Shown here one piece after another: positions 25,153-31,653 of a stretch of DNA of 33,136 nucleotides. The position numbers were made by a program, and so were the translations under genes. Where the stretch lies: NCBI RefSeq assembly GCF_016463485.1, contig NZ_JAEMRD010000022.1:1-33136 (forward strand). Reading direction: 5' to 3'. Under the pieces are notes generated by a model. That model was not told the DNA's origin and did not search any database. It saw nothing but the letters and a program-made list of their open reading frames with translations. The stretch comes from Brevundimonas sp. (GTDB lineage: Bacteria; Pseudomonadota; Alphaproteobacteria; Caulobacterales; Caulobacteraceae). Every line of letters starts with the position of its first letter. Within the stretch, counting starts at the first letter, position 1.

Positions 25153-25619
25153 TGAATGGGCAGCGGCGGGATGCGCCCCCCGATCGAAGGTTCGAAGATC
25201 TCGAGGCCGACGGCCGTATCATCCCGTTCGGTGTTGGCGTCGGTCTTGGTCGTGACCGCCAGCAGCGCAGCCGCCGTGCGGTCGACATCGTCGGCCTCGC
25301 CGAGCACCCGCGTCGAGGTGCCGAGACTGGCCTGCAACGCCGCCCGATCGAGATCGTCGTCCTCGGCCTTCACATAGGTCTCGGTGCCATAGTCCAGGCC
25401 GCTGCTCACATCGGTGTCGTCGCCCTCCACGCCCACCTTGGTGGAGGTGGAGGTCCGCCCCACCGCCTGGTTGGCCAGGATCAGAGGCAGTGGTCCCTCC
25501 TCGCCGTCGACCACCCAGACGTGCTGCTGGTCGCAGTACCGGCCGACAGTTTCATCCGACCCCGTGCGCGGCGTGGCGAAGGTCGTGAGAAACGGGTGGA
25601 TCGTGTCTTCGGACTTCAT
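25149..25619 (-). CDS. Graspetide precursor with four core repeats
   Basis: Protein of 156 aa. The leader part (about 1-50) includes HPFLTTFA at residues 8-15, resembling the PFFARFL recognition motif of microviridin leaders. The core part (58-136) has four units with the pattern T-x-T-x-[VA]-x-x-E-x-D-D-x-[DA], starting at T58, T79, T101 and T124 (periods 21, 22 and 23 residues). Each unit offers Thr donors and Glu/Asp acceptors for ester links. The C-terminal tail (GLEIFEPSIGGRIPPLPIQ) is not repetitive. The ATG at 25619 has a GGAGAG Shine-Dalgarno. The adjacent ATP-grasp ligase makes the assignment firm; the mature product and its target are unknown. Confidence 0.87.
   Translation of the reverse strand: MKSEDTIHPFLTTFATPRTGSDETVGRYCDQQHVWVVDGEEGPLPLILANQAVGRTSTSTKVGVEGDDTDVSSGLDYGTETYVKAEDDDLDRAALQASLGTSTRVLGEADDVDRTAAALLAVTTKTDANTERDDTAVGLEIFEPSIGGRIPPLPIQ
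25212..25448 (-). repeat. Four imperfect coding repeats: graspetide core units
   Basis: This is the DNA encoding residues 58-136 of the precursor. Four units of about 63-69 bp encode the T-x-T-x-V-x-x-E-x-D-D-x-D pattern. The spacing of the seven conserved positions is identical in all four, while linkers vary in length and sequence. Unit 4 is the most diverged (V to A, last D to A). Confidence 0.85.
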
Positions 25620-26000
25620 GTCTCTCTCCGAAAGCCTGCGGCGCATGCGGGCGTCGTCTGTTGTGGCCCACAGGGTCGATCCGATCGCGCTTCGGCGCAA
25701 TGATGGATTTCAGGCCCCTGCGAGCTCGGCGTTCCGCCGTGCAGGAAGGCGAGCGCGCGGCGTCTTCTACGGTCTCGGCGCAGCGGCGCCGAACGGTGTC
25801 GCCGTCGCGAAGGGCGACGGCGACTTGCCCCCACACAACGCCCTCCGACCTTGTCAGATCACCCCGGAAGTCAACGGCTGCGCCGTTCCCCTTCGCGCCG
25901 GGTGAAGGACCCGGCGCTCCGGTGACTGCCGGGGACCCCGATCTGGCCAAGACCGGGGTCGTTGCGCATGGGGCGCACGGCAGTCTCAAGGACTGTTCCA
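25620..26000. other. Divergent intergenic region between the graspetide operon and the DUF2493 gene
   Basis: This 381-bp gap must hold promoters for both directions, but no canonical -35/-10 pair was found. From 25775 onward it is packed with hairpins: TCGGCGC/GCGCCGA (25775-25792), an 11-bp perfect stem GTCGCCGTCGC/GCGACGGCGAC with loop GAAGG (25798-25824), AACGGC/GCCGTT (25873-25887), then the elements listed separately at 25895-25995. The part nearest the precursor gene (25620-25770) shows only a few weak short repeats. Confidence 0.6.
25895..25995 (+). promoter_or_regulatory. Candidate structured leader RNA of the DUF2493 gene (hairpin plus three-way junction)
   Basis: Hairpin GCGCCGGGT (25895-25903) with ACCCGGCGC (25909-25917) and loop GAAGG. 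Then a three-way junction: P1 GACTGCCG (25924-25931) with CGGCAGTC (25978-25985); P2 GACCCCG (25934-25940) with CGGGGTC (25954-25960); P3 TGCGC (25963-25967) with GCGCA (25973-25977). Junction linkers are only 2, 2 and 0 nt. The P1 3' arm also contains CAGTC (25981-25985), which can instead pair with GACTG (25991-25995), placing AAGGA (25988-25992), the ribosome-binding site, in a hairpin. The two pairings exclude each other, a riboswitch-like arrangement. No known riboswitch class was recognised. Confidence 0.65.
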
Positions 26001-26939
26001 ATGACCTATTTCACTGCTTCCTTCTCCGCCTCCCCCAAGACCGACTCCGCCTTCGACGACCAGACGGCTGCTCTCAACGATCCGCGGCCTCACCCGACCG
26101 AAGCGGCCCTCGTCCAGCTCGGGCGCGCGCTCATGACCGAGCTGCTGGATGTGATTTCGGACACGGCGCTGGAGGACTTCCAGACCCTCCTCGGCGAAGC
26201 CATGATCGGCGCCTTTCATTCGGCGGCCGGTCGCATCGAACGAGAGGCGGATCGGGCCCGGGACGCGATGCGCACCCTGGACCGCGACTTCGACGGCTCG
26301 GAGGCGGCCGACGTCGAACTCCAGGAGGCCACCGCCAAGGCTCGCGCGGGCGATATCGCCACCCAGGCTTGCGAACTGATCCGGGACGCGGCGTCCGAGA
26401 GCTGGACGATCGCGACCGGCGAGGTCTGGACGGCGTGGCGCGGCAGCCGACGCGGCACTCATCTGACAGCCGCGCAGCTGGAGGCCAAACAGGCGATCCG
26501 GGCGATCCGCAACCGCCGGGCGGGCGAGGCCGATCCGGGCGGGCCGGTGGTCGCCTTCCGCGGCGCACCGGGGGCCGACACCTCAGAGGACGCGGGTCGC
26601 ATTTTCGACGCCTTGAACTGGGCTCGGCAGGAGTGGCCGGACATGGCTCTGGCGACCACCGGGGCGAAGGGCTCCGAGAAGCTGGCGATCAAATGGGCTC
26701 AACAGAAGGGTGTGAAACTGATCCTCGCACGGGCGGACTTCGACGCGCACGGCAAGGCCGCTCCCTTCCGGGCGAACGACGAACTCATCGCCCTGGAGCC
26801 CGAGGTCTGCCTGACCCTGGTGCATTCGGTGGATCGATCGCGGGCGGATCAGCGCCCGTTCGGTCCCGCCCTCAACCTCGGCCAGAAGGCCCTGGAGAAC
26901 GGCATGCGACACGTGCCCATCAAGGCGCGCGCGGCCTGA
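26001..26939 (+). CDS. DUF2493 (SLOG-superfamily-like) protein
   Basis: Protein of 312 aa. The N-terminal 200 residues are helical (ALVQLGRALMTELLDVISD... and IEREADRARDAMRTLDRDF). The C-terminal domain fits DUF2493: VVAFRGAP, then a helix (IFDALNWARQEWPDMALATTG), AKGSEKLAIKWAQQKGVKLILARADFDAHGKAAPFRAND. The domain belongs to the Rossmann-like YspA/SLOG group, which is thought to bind nucleotide-derived ligands. Such genes are frequent on alphaproteobacterial plasmids and integrative elements, but their role is unknown. The ATG at 26001 has AAGGA 8 nt upstream; a longer frame from 25962 would translate the structured leader and was rejected. Confidence 0.83.
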   Translation: MTYFTASFSASPKTDSAFDDQTAALNDPRPHPTEAALVQLGRALMTELLDVISDTALEDFQTLLGEAMIGAFHSAAGRIEREADRARDAMRTLDRDFDGSEAADVELQEATAKARAGDIATQACELIRDAASESWTIATGEVWTAWRGSRRGTHLTAAQLEAKQAIRAIRNRRAGEADPGGPVVAFRGAPGADTSEDAGRIFDALNWARQEWPDMALATTGAKGSEKLAIKWAQQKGVKLILARADFDAHGKAAPFRANDELIALEPEVCLTLVHSVDRSRADQRPFGPALNLGQKALENGMRHVPIKARAA

Positions 26940-26960
26940 CGAACTCTGGTTCGACACGCG

Positions 26961-26991
26961 ACCCGCTCGGCTCCGGCCGGGCGGGTTTTTT
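26961..26991 (+). terminator. Intrinsic terminator after the DUF2493 gene
   Basis: ACCCGC (26961-26966) pairs with GCGGGT (26981-26986), extended by an inner CGG/CCG, and is followed by a run of six T (26986-26991). It lies 21 bp after the stop codon and separates the DUF2493 gene from the relaxase region. Confidence 0.9.
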
Positions 26992-27040
26992 CTTGTCGTC
27001 CGACTGGCTGATCCCATCGTCCCCCACCGGGAGAGGTCGT

Positions 27041-27200
27041 TTGACGATCGTCTTGTCGATGATTGATCGGTCGTGTTCACTGGTGAAACGCTTGGGCCGG
27101 AATCGTCAGAATGGGGGCTTAGGGCAAGATAAAAGAGGGGGTTTTGCCTTCTGCTTTTCCGAGCCCCGGCAGATACTTGGGGGATCGCCGACGCCCTCTG
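27041..27200. other. Candidate origin of transfer (oriT) upstream of the relaxase
   Basis: The 317-bp gap before the relaxase is less GC-rich than its surroundings. On the minus strand it contains TATCTTGCCC (complement of 27122-27131), one base different from the RP4/VirD2-type nic core TATCCTG/C. The implied nick would lie opposite 27124/27125. An inverted repeat (GGCAA 27123-27127 with TTGCC 27144-27148, with AAAA/TTTT inside) overlaps the site, and a 12-bp dyad TTCAC-TG-GTGAA lies at 27076-27087. Relaxase-adjacent location, nic-like core and inverted repeats together suggest oriT; nicking is not shown. Confidence 0.5.
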
Positions 27201-27256
27201 ACGACTTGCATTGAGTTGCCTGCGGATTCGGCCCCGAGTGAGCCGGAGCGACGCCC

Positions 27257-28501
27257 ATGCAGGTCCGAACCGCCATCGACATCCGCTTGTCGCAGGCTGA
27301 GCCAGGGGACGTCTCAAGCCTCCGCGTCCGACTTCCAAGCCGGCTGAAATCCGACCAGACCAGCGTCCGCGTCGCCCTGTTCCAGCGCTTGGCCGCCTCG
27401 CGTCTGTTCGCCTACGGAGACCGGGCCGGATGTCTGCGCGCCGCCCAGAACCGATCCGGTCGCCCCTTCCGCCTCGACGTTCGACAGAGGGTGGTCGTCA
27501 AGGCGCTGGTCTCGCGCCACAGCGGCAAGGGTTTCGCGCGCGGCGCGGCCCTGGCCGCTCACATCGCTTATCTGTCACGGCTCGGTGCCGGCGAGGAGCA
27601 GTCCCGGCCCGACGTCTTCAACGGGAGCCGTGATGCGATCGACGCCGCCGGGGCCAGCGAGGGCTGGGCCAAGGACCGTCACCACTTTCGCTTCATCATC
27701 TCCCCGGAGCACGGCGATCGCATCGCGGATCTGCGGGGATTTACCCGGGAGGTGATGGCCCGGGTCGCCGACGACCTCGGGGAACCGGGACTGACCTGGA
27801 TGGCGGTCTGTCACTACGACACCGACCAGCCGCATGCTCACGTCCTGGTACGAGGACGCCGAAGTGACGGCAGGGACCTGGTGATCCCGCGCGACTACAT
27901 CGGCTACGGCTTTCGCGCGCGAGCCCAGGAGGTCGCCCAGGAACGGCTCGGCGACCTCAGCCGACAGGACGCTGAACGTCGCGTCTGGCGCGAGACCGAG
28001 GCGGACCGTTTCACCGCCTTCGACCGACGTCTGATGGCCGCCGCCGACGCCTCGGGTCAGGTCGATGACGGCCTCGGCGGGACCGATGCCTGGACCGCCC
28101 TCACACGGGGACGCCTGCGACATCTCGAAAGGCTCGGTCTCGCCACTCGGACCGGCCGACGCTTTCAACTGGCCCCGGATCTCGAACCTCGTCTTCGCCG
28201 CCTACAGCTCTCGAAGGACGTGATCCGTACGCTGAACCAGCGTCGGATGCAGGGCGCCGTCGCGGTCGATCAACTGACCCAGGGATCGGTGCGCGGGAAG
28301 GTCGTTCAGGCAGGCTTCCATGACGAACTCGGCGGCTCGCCCTATCTGGTTCTGCGCAGTGCGGATGGAGCCGAACACTACGCTCGTCTCGGCGTCGGCG
28401 CGGCGCCGCCGGCGATCGGCAAGACCCTCTCGGTGGCGATCGGGGAACGTGGATTCGCCCAGGTCGTGAGCGCCCAACTGGGACGTGGAATCGGGCGCTG
28501 A
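27257..28501 (+). CDS. MOBP-type relaxase (VirD2/TraI-like)
   Basis: Protein of 414 aa that nicks oriT and pilots the transferred strand. The three-His motif is clear: H186-Y-D-T-D-Q-P-H193-A-H195, preceded by HHFRFIISPEHGDRIADL. Y105 in AHIAYLSR is the likely catalytic tyrosine. The C-terminal part (QGSVRGKVVQAGFHDELGG..., YARLG) recalls DUF3363-type relaxases, but the protein is clearly shorter than the 600 or more residues I associate with that family. GGAG precedes the ATG at a spacing of 8 nt. It lies directly downstream of the candidate oriT and far from traG, so the mobilisation and secretion genes are in separate transcription units. Confidence 0.88.
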   Translation: MQVRTAIDIRLSQAEPGDVSSLRVRLPSRLKSDQTSVRVALFQRLAASRLFAYGDRAGCLRAAQNRSGRPFRLDVRQRVVVKALVSRHSGKGFARGAALAAHIAYLSRLGAGEEQSRPDVFNGSRDAIDAAGASEGWAKDRHHFRFIISPEHGDRIADLRGFTREVMARVADDLGEPGLTWMAVCHYDTDQPHAHVLVRGRRSDGRDLVIPRDYIGYGFRARAQEVAQERLGDLSRQDAERRVWRETEADRFTAFDRRLMAAADASGQVDDGLGGTDAWTALTRGRLRHLERLGLATRTGRRFQLAPDLEPRLRRLQLSKDVIRTLNQRRMQGAVAVDQLTQGSVRGKVVQAGFHDELGGSPYLVLRSADGAEHYARLGVGAAPPAIGKTLSVAIGERGFAQVVSAQLGRGIGR

Positions 28502-28541
28502 GCATTCCAAGAGACGCGCCCGCCAACCTTGTGAGCGAACA

Positions 28542-28571
28542 TTGATACTCAACCCGCAGTGGTGCTAGAGT
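28542..28571 (+). promoter_or_regulatory. Sigma-70-type promoter of the small gene and lipoprotein pair
   Basis: TTGATA at 28542-28547 and CTAGAG at 28565-28570, separated by 17 bp (or TAGAGT at 28566-28571 with an 18-bp spacer). The predicted transcript would start near 28578, about 20 nt before the ATG at 28598. This rules against the alternative GTG start at 28559 for the downstream gene. Confidence 0.55.
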
Positions 28572-28597
28572 GCCCTTCAGACCTCCGGGGGGACGGC

Positions 28598-28834
28598 ATG
28601 GCGGCGCTGCGTTTTGTGATCCTGATCGACGACTTCAATCGTCCCAGCCAGGACGAGTATCTCATCGCCATCGAGAAGCCGGACCTGCCGGCCCTGCTGG
28701 TCGCCGCCGAGAACTGGAACGGGCTGAACAAGAACGTGGCCAAGCGCCGCTACGTGGCCAAGCGGTTGCAGAGCGTCACCGTCCGGCGCGATGGCGCCGA
28801 GTTTCCCGGCGCCGCCTATGTGTTGATGAGCTGA
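28598..28834 (+). CDS. Small protein of unknown function
   Basis: Protein of 78 aa, beginning MAALRFVILIDDFNRPSQDEYL. It is an alpha/beta-looking small protein with a basic middle (NKNVAKRRYVAKRLQSVTVRR) and no signal peptide or TM segment. I do not recognise a family. GGGGGGAC precedes the ATG, and its stop overlaps the lipoprotein start (TGATG), so the two genes form an operon with their own promoter. The basic, short nature would fit a nucleic-acid-binding or partner protein, but this is open. Confidence 0.6.
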   Translation: MAALRFVILIDDFNRPSQDEYLIAIEKPDLPALLVAAENWNGLNKNVAKRRYVAKRLQSVTVRRDGAEFPGAAYVLMS

Positions 28835-30102
28835 TGAGCCGCGCTCTTCTTCTGTCGGCCGCCGTCGCCGCCCTCGCCCTCGGCGGTTGCTCCACCGCGC
28901 TGAAGCGCCACGAGGCCATCACCACGGCCGAGGCCCAGTCCCCGCTCGTGCAGGTTCGGCTGTTTGCGACGACGCCGCCGTCGGAGACCCGCACGGTCCG
29001 GGGTCTGGATCTGGCGCCCGAAGCCCAGGCGGCCCTGACCGCCGCCATGCTGGCCGAGGGTTGGAGCACGGACGAGATCATCACCGAGATGGCCCGCCAG
29101 CAGACCCCGCGCGCCTACGAGCGACGCAGTGATCCGCTCCGCCGCAAGGTGCGGTTCGTGATGACCGTCGAAATGGTCCCGGAATGGTCGCGCGATCCGG
29201 CCAATATCGCCGATCGGGTCGAGGACCTCGTCATCACCCTGGAGCCCACCAATGGCGAACGGTTCATCAGCTGGGAGCAGCAGGCGACCGTCTACAATAC
29301 GGTGAACCTCGGCAGTCAAACGGATACGGCGAGTTTCACCCTCGGCGCGGAGGCCGGCGTCGATGTCGGCGGGTCGCTCGACAGCCTGTCGATCAGCCCC
29401 GAATACACGCGCTCGCGGGAGACGGCGGAGACTCTGACCACCCGGGTCGTGGCGTCGAATGTGTCGGTCGACGACGGCGCCCTGGTCTTCTCCCAGGGCA
29501 GCGCCCCGAACCAGAACCTCGTCGGCAACATCGTCGTCGATGCGACCCTGAACCTGCCGGCCGCTTTGTCCCGGACCGAGATGGCCTGGCGGACCTCCGA
29601 ACTGATCGAGGCGCGCGGCGTCTGGGCCGATCCCGCCCGGGTCACCCTGCGGCCCGTCCAGATCACGGTGGCAGCGAGACCTCAGCCCTTCTGTGTGCGG
29701 ATGGGCGTCAGCTACCGGGTGCGGCACGTCACTCAACCGACCGCCGCGCGATCCGTCTCGGAAGGCGACGACACCGTGGTGCGGATGACAGGCGCGACCT
29801 CTGAGACCGTGTCGCTGAGCGGCGCTGACCTTGGCGCGCTGTGGTCGCTGAGGACCGCAGGCCATGTGGCCGTTTCGCTTCAGGCCCGGCGCCCCGGATC
29901 GCAGCCGGTAACGCCCGGATTCGAAAGCGCTGCCACGGCCAGCCTCTTCCGGGACTGGCTGATCGCGACGGGCGCTCCCTCGACGCGGGACTTCCTGATC
30001 GTGGACGATGAAGGCAGGCCCATCCCGGTGGCGGAGTATCAGACTCTGCAGCTGGTCGAGCGCAAGCTTGGCGAGGGCGGAACCACCGCCTGCTCGGCCT
30101 GA
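28834..30102 (+). CDS. Predicted lipoprotein of unknown function
   Basis: Protein of 422 aa with a lipoprotein signal (MSRALLLSAAVAALALGGC, lipobox Cys19), so it should be anchored in the outer or inner membrane facing the periplasm. The mature part is rich in Thr, Ser and beta-prone stretches (VRFVMTVEMVPEWSRD, FISWEQQATVYNTVNLGS, TRVVASNVSV, NIVVDATLNLP), without a domain I can name. It is translationally coupled to the small upstream gene. It ends 13 bp from the convergent SRAP gene. It could belong to the host chromosome or be cargo; the window does not tell. Confidence 0.72.
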   Translation: MSRALLLSAAVAALALGGCSTALKRHEAITTAEAQSPLVQVRLFATTPPSETRTVRGLDLAPEAQAALTAAMLAEGWSTDEIITEMARQQTPRAYERRSDPLRRKVRFVMTVEMVPEWSRDPANIADRVEDLVITLEPTNGERFISWEQQATVYNTVNLGSQTDTASFTLGAEAGVDVGGSLDSLSISPEYTRSRETAETLTTRVVASNVSVDDGALVFSQGSAPNQNLVGNIVVDATLNLPAALSRTEMAWRTSELIEARGVWADPARVTLRPVQITVAARPQPFCVRMGVSYRVRHVTQPTAARSVSEGDDTVVRMTGATSETVSLSGADLGALWSLRTAGHVAVSLQARRPGSQPVTPGFESAATASLFRDWLIATGAPSTRDFLIVDDEGRPIPVAEYQTLQLVERKLGEGGTTACSA

Positions 30103-30115
30103 TCCAGCCCAGGCC

Positions 30116-30694
30116 TCAGGCGGCTTCCGGAAAGACCTTCTCCACTTCCAGGGTTCCGGCCGGCGAGGCGCGTAGCAGTTCGCCTTCGGGCTTGCGCAAC
30201 TCCAGCCAGTCGAGGCCGGCGTCGGGTCTCAACAGGACGATCTGCCGATCGTGATAGGGGGCGATGTCGGGGCCCGGCTCCGTGGTGAGCATGGCGAAGG
30301 CTCCGTCCCGGACAAGCCCTGCGATCCAGAACACCGGATCGCCAGCGAAGGTGAACCGCCATTTGGTCTTGCGCTTCTGGCCGGGCTCCGGGTCGGTGAA
30401 CTCGAAGAAGCCGTCAGCCGGGATCAGACAGCGGACCGCGCCGGCGAAGGATCGACCGTCGGATCGGAAGTTGAAGACCGGTCGGCCCTGCGGCGCCTTC
30501 CAGGCCCAGGGGGTCACCACCATCTGCGGACCGTCCGGGCCAAGGGTGATGATCGGGGCGCGGTCGCCGATCCGGATCGACGCCATGGGACCGAAGTTCG
30601 GCATTCCGCCCGGGAACACCAGCCGGTCGCCTGTGCGGTTGAAGACCTCGATCACATCGTCGAACGGCAGGATGAGCTGGTATTCGTTGCACAT
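30116..30694 (-). CDS. SRAP/YedK (HMCES)-family abasic-site protein
   Basis: Protein of 192 aa starting MCNEY, which leaves Cys2 as the N-terminal catalytic residue after Met removal. SRAP proteins crosslink abasic sites in single-stranded DNA through this Cys. The expected active-site residues are present: N75 in FNFRS, E98 in PADGFFEF and H148 in APYHDRQ. The chosen start, not the longer frame from 30742, is required for Cys2. The gene is divergent from imuA, with the SOS box in the shared 200-bp gap, so it may be SOS-induced too. SRAP genes often accompany imuA-imuB-dnaE2 cassettes on alphaproteobacterial plasmids. Confidence 0.92.
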   Translation of the reverse strand: MCNEYQLILPFDDVIEVFNRTGDRLVFPGGMPNFGPMASIRIGDRAPIITLGPDGPQMVVTPWAWKAPQGRPVFNFRSDGRSFAGAVRCLIPADGFFEFTDPEPGQKRKTKWRFTFAGDPVFWIAGLVRDGAFAMLTTEPGPDIAPYHDRQIVLLRPDAGLDWLELRKPEGELLRASPAGTLEVEKVFPEAA

Positions 30695-30850
30695 GCCGCG
30701 ACAGCCTTTCTCGACAGCCGCCGCCGGGGCGACCGGGGCCATCTGATCACGTCAGGGGCGGTCGCGAAAGGCGCACCCGGGGACGAGAGACCAGCGTCTG
30801 GTGGGGACGGTCGCACAAGATCGATTGACTCCGGACCCCATCCGGATTGA

Positions 30851-30865
30851 GAACATAAGAAGAAC
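30851..30865 (+). promoter_or_regulatory. LexA (SOS) box of imuA
   Basis: GAAC (30851-30854), seven bases, then GAAC (30862-30865): the direct-repeat operator of alphaproteobacterial LexA (GTTC-N7-GTTC read on the other strand). It lies 29 bp upstream of the imuA ATG and downstream of a TTGACT (30825-30830) that could be the -35, so bound LexA would block the promoter. It could also control the divergent SRAP gene. Confidence 0.82.
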
Positions 30866-30894
30866 ATTCATTCCTCGGACCAGGAGGCCGTCAG

Positions 30895-31653
30895 ATGCAG
30901 GACCGCCGATCCGCCGAGATCGAGACGCTGCGCGACCGTATTCGCGCGGTGGAGTATGCGCATCGCCCGGACGGCGGCGTACTCCCCTTCGGCGTTCCCG
31001 AGGTCGATGCCTGCCTCCCCGGCGGCGGACTGGCGTTGGGCGCCCTGCACGAAGTCGCAGGTGGGGGCGAGGAAGCGATCGACGGAGCCGCCGCAGCCTT
31101 GTTCGCAGCGGGGATCGCGGCGCGAAGGCCGGGACAGGTCCTCTGGTGCGTCACCCGGCCCGACCTGTTCGCGCCCGCGCTCAGCCAGGCGGGACTGGGG
31201 CCGGAGCGGGTGATTTATGTGGAGGCGGGCGACGAGCCGACGCTGCTGGCCTGTTTCGAGGAAGGCTTGCGGCACGGTGGGGTCGCCGCCGTGGTCGCGG
31301 AGACCGCCCGCCTCGGCCTCACCGCATCCCGGCGCCTTCAGCTGGCGGCCGAAGGCTCAGGCGCGCTCGGACTGGCGGTCCGGCGATGGCGACGCGCCGC
31401 CGACGCCGCCGACTTCGGCCAGCCGACCGCCTCCGTCACCCGATGGCGAGTCAGTCCGGCGCCGTCCTCACCGCTCCCCGTGCCCGGCGTCGGTCGCCCG
31501 CGCTGGTTCGTCGAACTCCTTCGCTGCCGCGGCGCCGAGACCGCGGACTTCACCCTGGAAGCCTGTGATGAGACGGGTCGTCTCGCTCTACCTGCCGAAC
31601 TGGTCCGTCGATCGCCTGCGGCGCGACCTGGGCGACGACGCGCCGCCGCCTGA
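30895..31653 (+). CDS. imuA: ImuA, SOS mutagenesis accessory protein
   Basis: Protein of 252 aa of the ImuA family, RecA-like in fold but lacking a good Walker A. LPFGVPEVDACLPGGGLALGALHEVAG near residues 30-57 and the VLWCVTRPDLFAPALSQAGL strand are typical. It works with ImuB and DnaE2 in damage-induced mutagenic DNA synthesis. AGGAGG lies 7 nt before the ATG. It is the first gene behind the SOS box. Its 3' end overlaps imuB by 86 nt in another frame. Confidence 0.93.
   Translation: MQDRRSAEIETLRDRIRAVEYAHRPDGGVLPFGVPEVDACLPGGGLALGALHEVAGGGEEAIDGAAAALFAAGIAARRPGQVLWCVTRPDLFAPALSQAGLGPERVIYVEAGDEPTLLACFEEGLRHGGVAAVVAETARLGLTASRRLQLAAEGSGALGLAVRRWRRAADAADFGQPTASVTRWRVSPAPSSPLPVPGVGRPRWFVELLRCRGAETADFTLEACDETGRLALPAELVRRSPAARPGRRRAAA

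Noticed and set aside
23905..25155. Plus-strand open frame (416 codons) opposite the graspetide ligase
   Set aside because: Shadow; the minus strand has clear ATP-grasp motifs and coupled neighbours.
25212..25448. Possible CRISPR-like or non-coding tandem repeat
   Set aside because: The periodicity is in the protein (T, E, D positions), with variable linkers; no identical DNA repeats or spacers are present.
28559..28597. GTG start of the small protein before the lipoprotein gene
   Set aside because: It lies within or upstream of the predicted promoter; the ATG at 28598 has a better ribosome-binding site.
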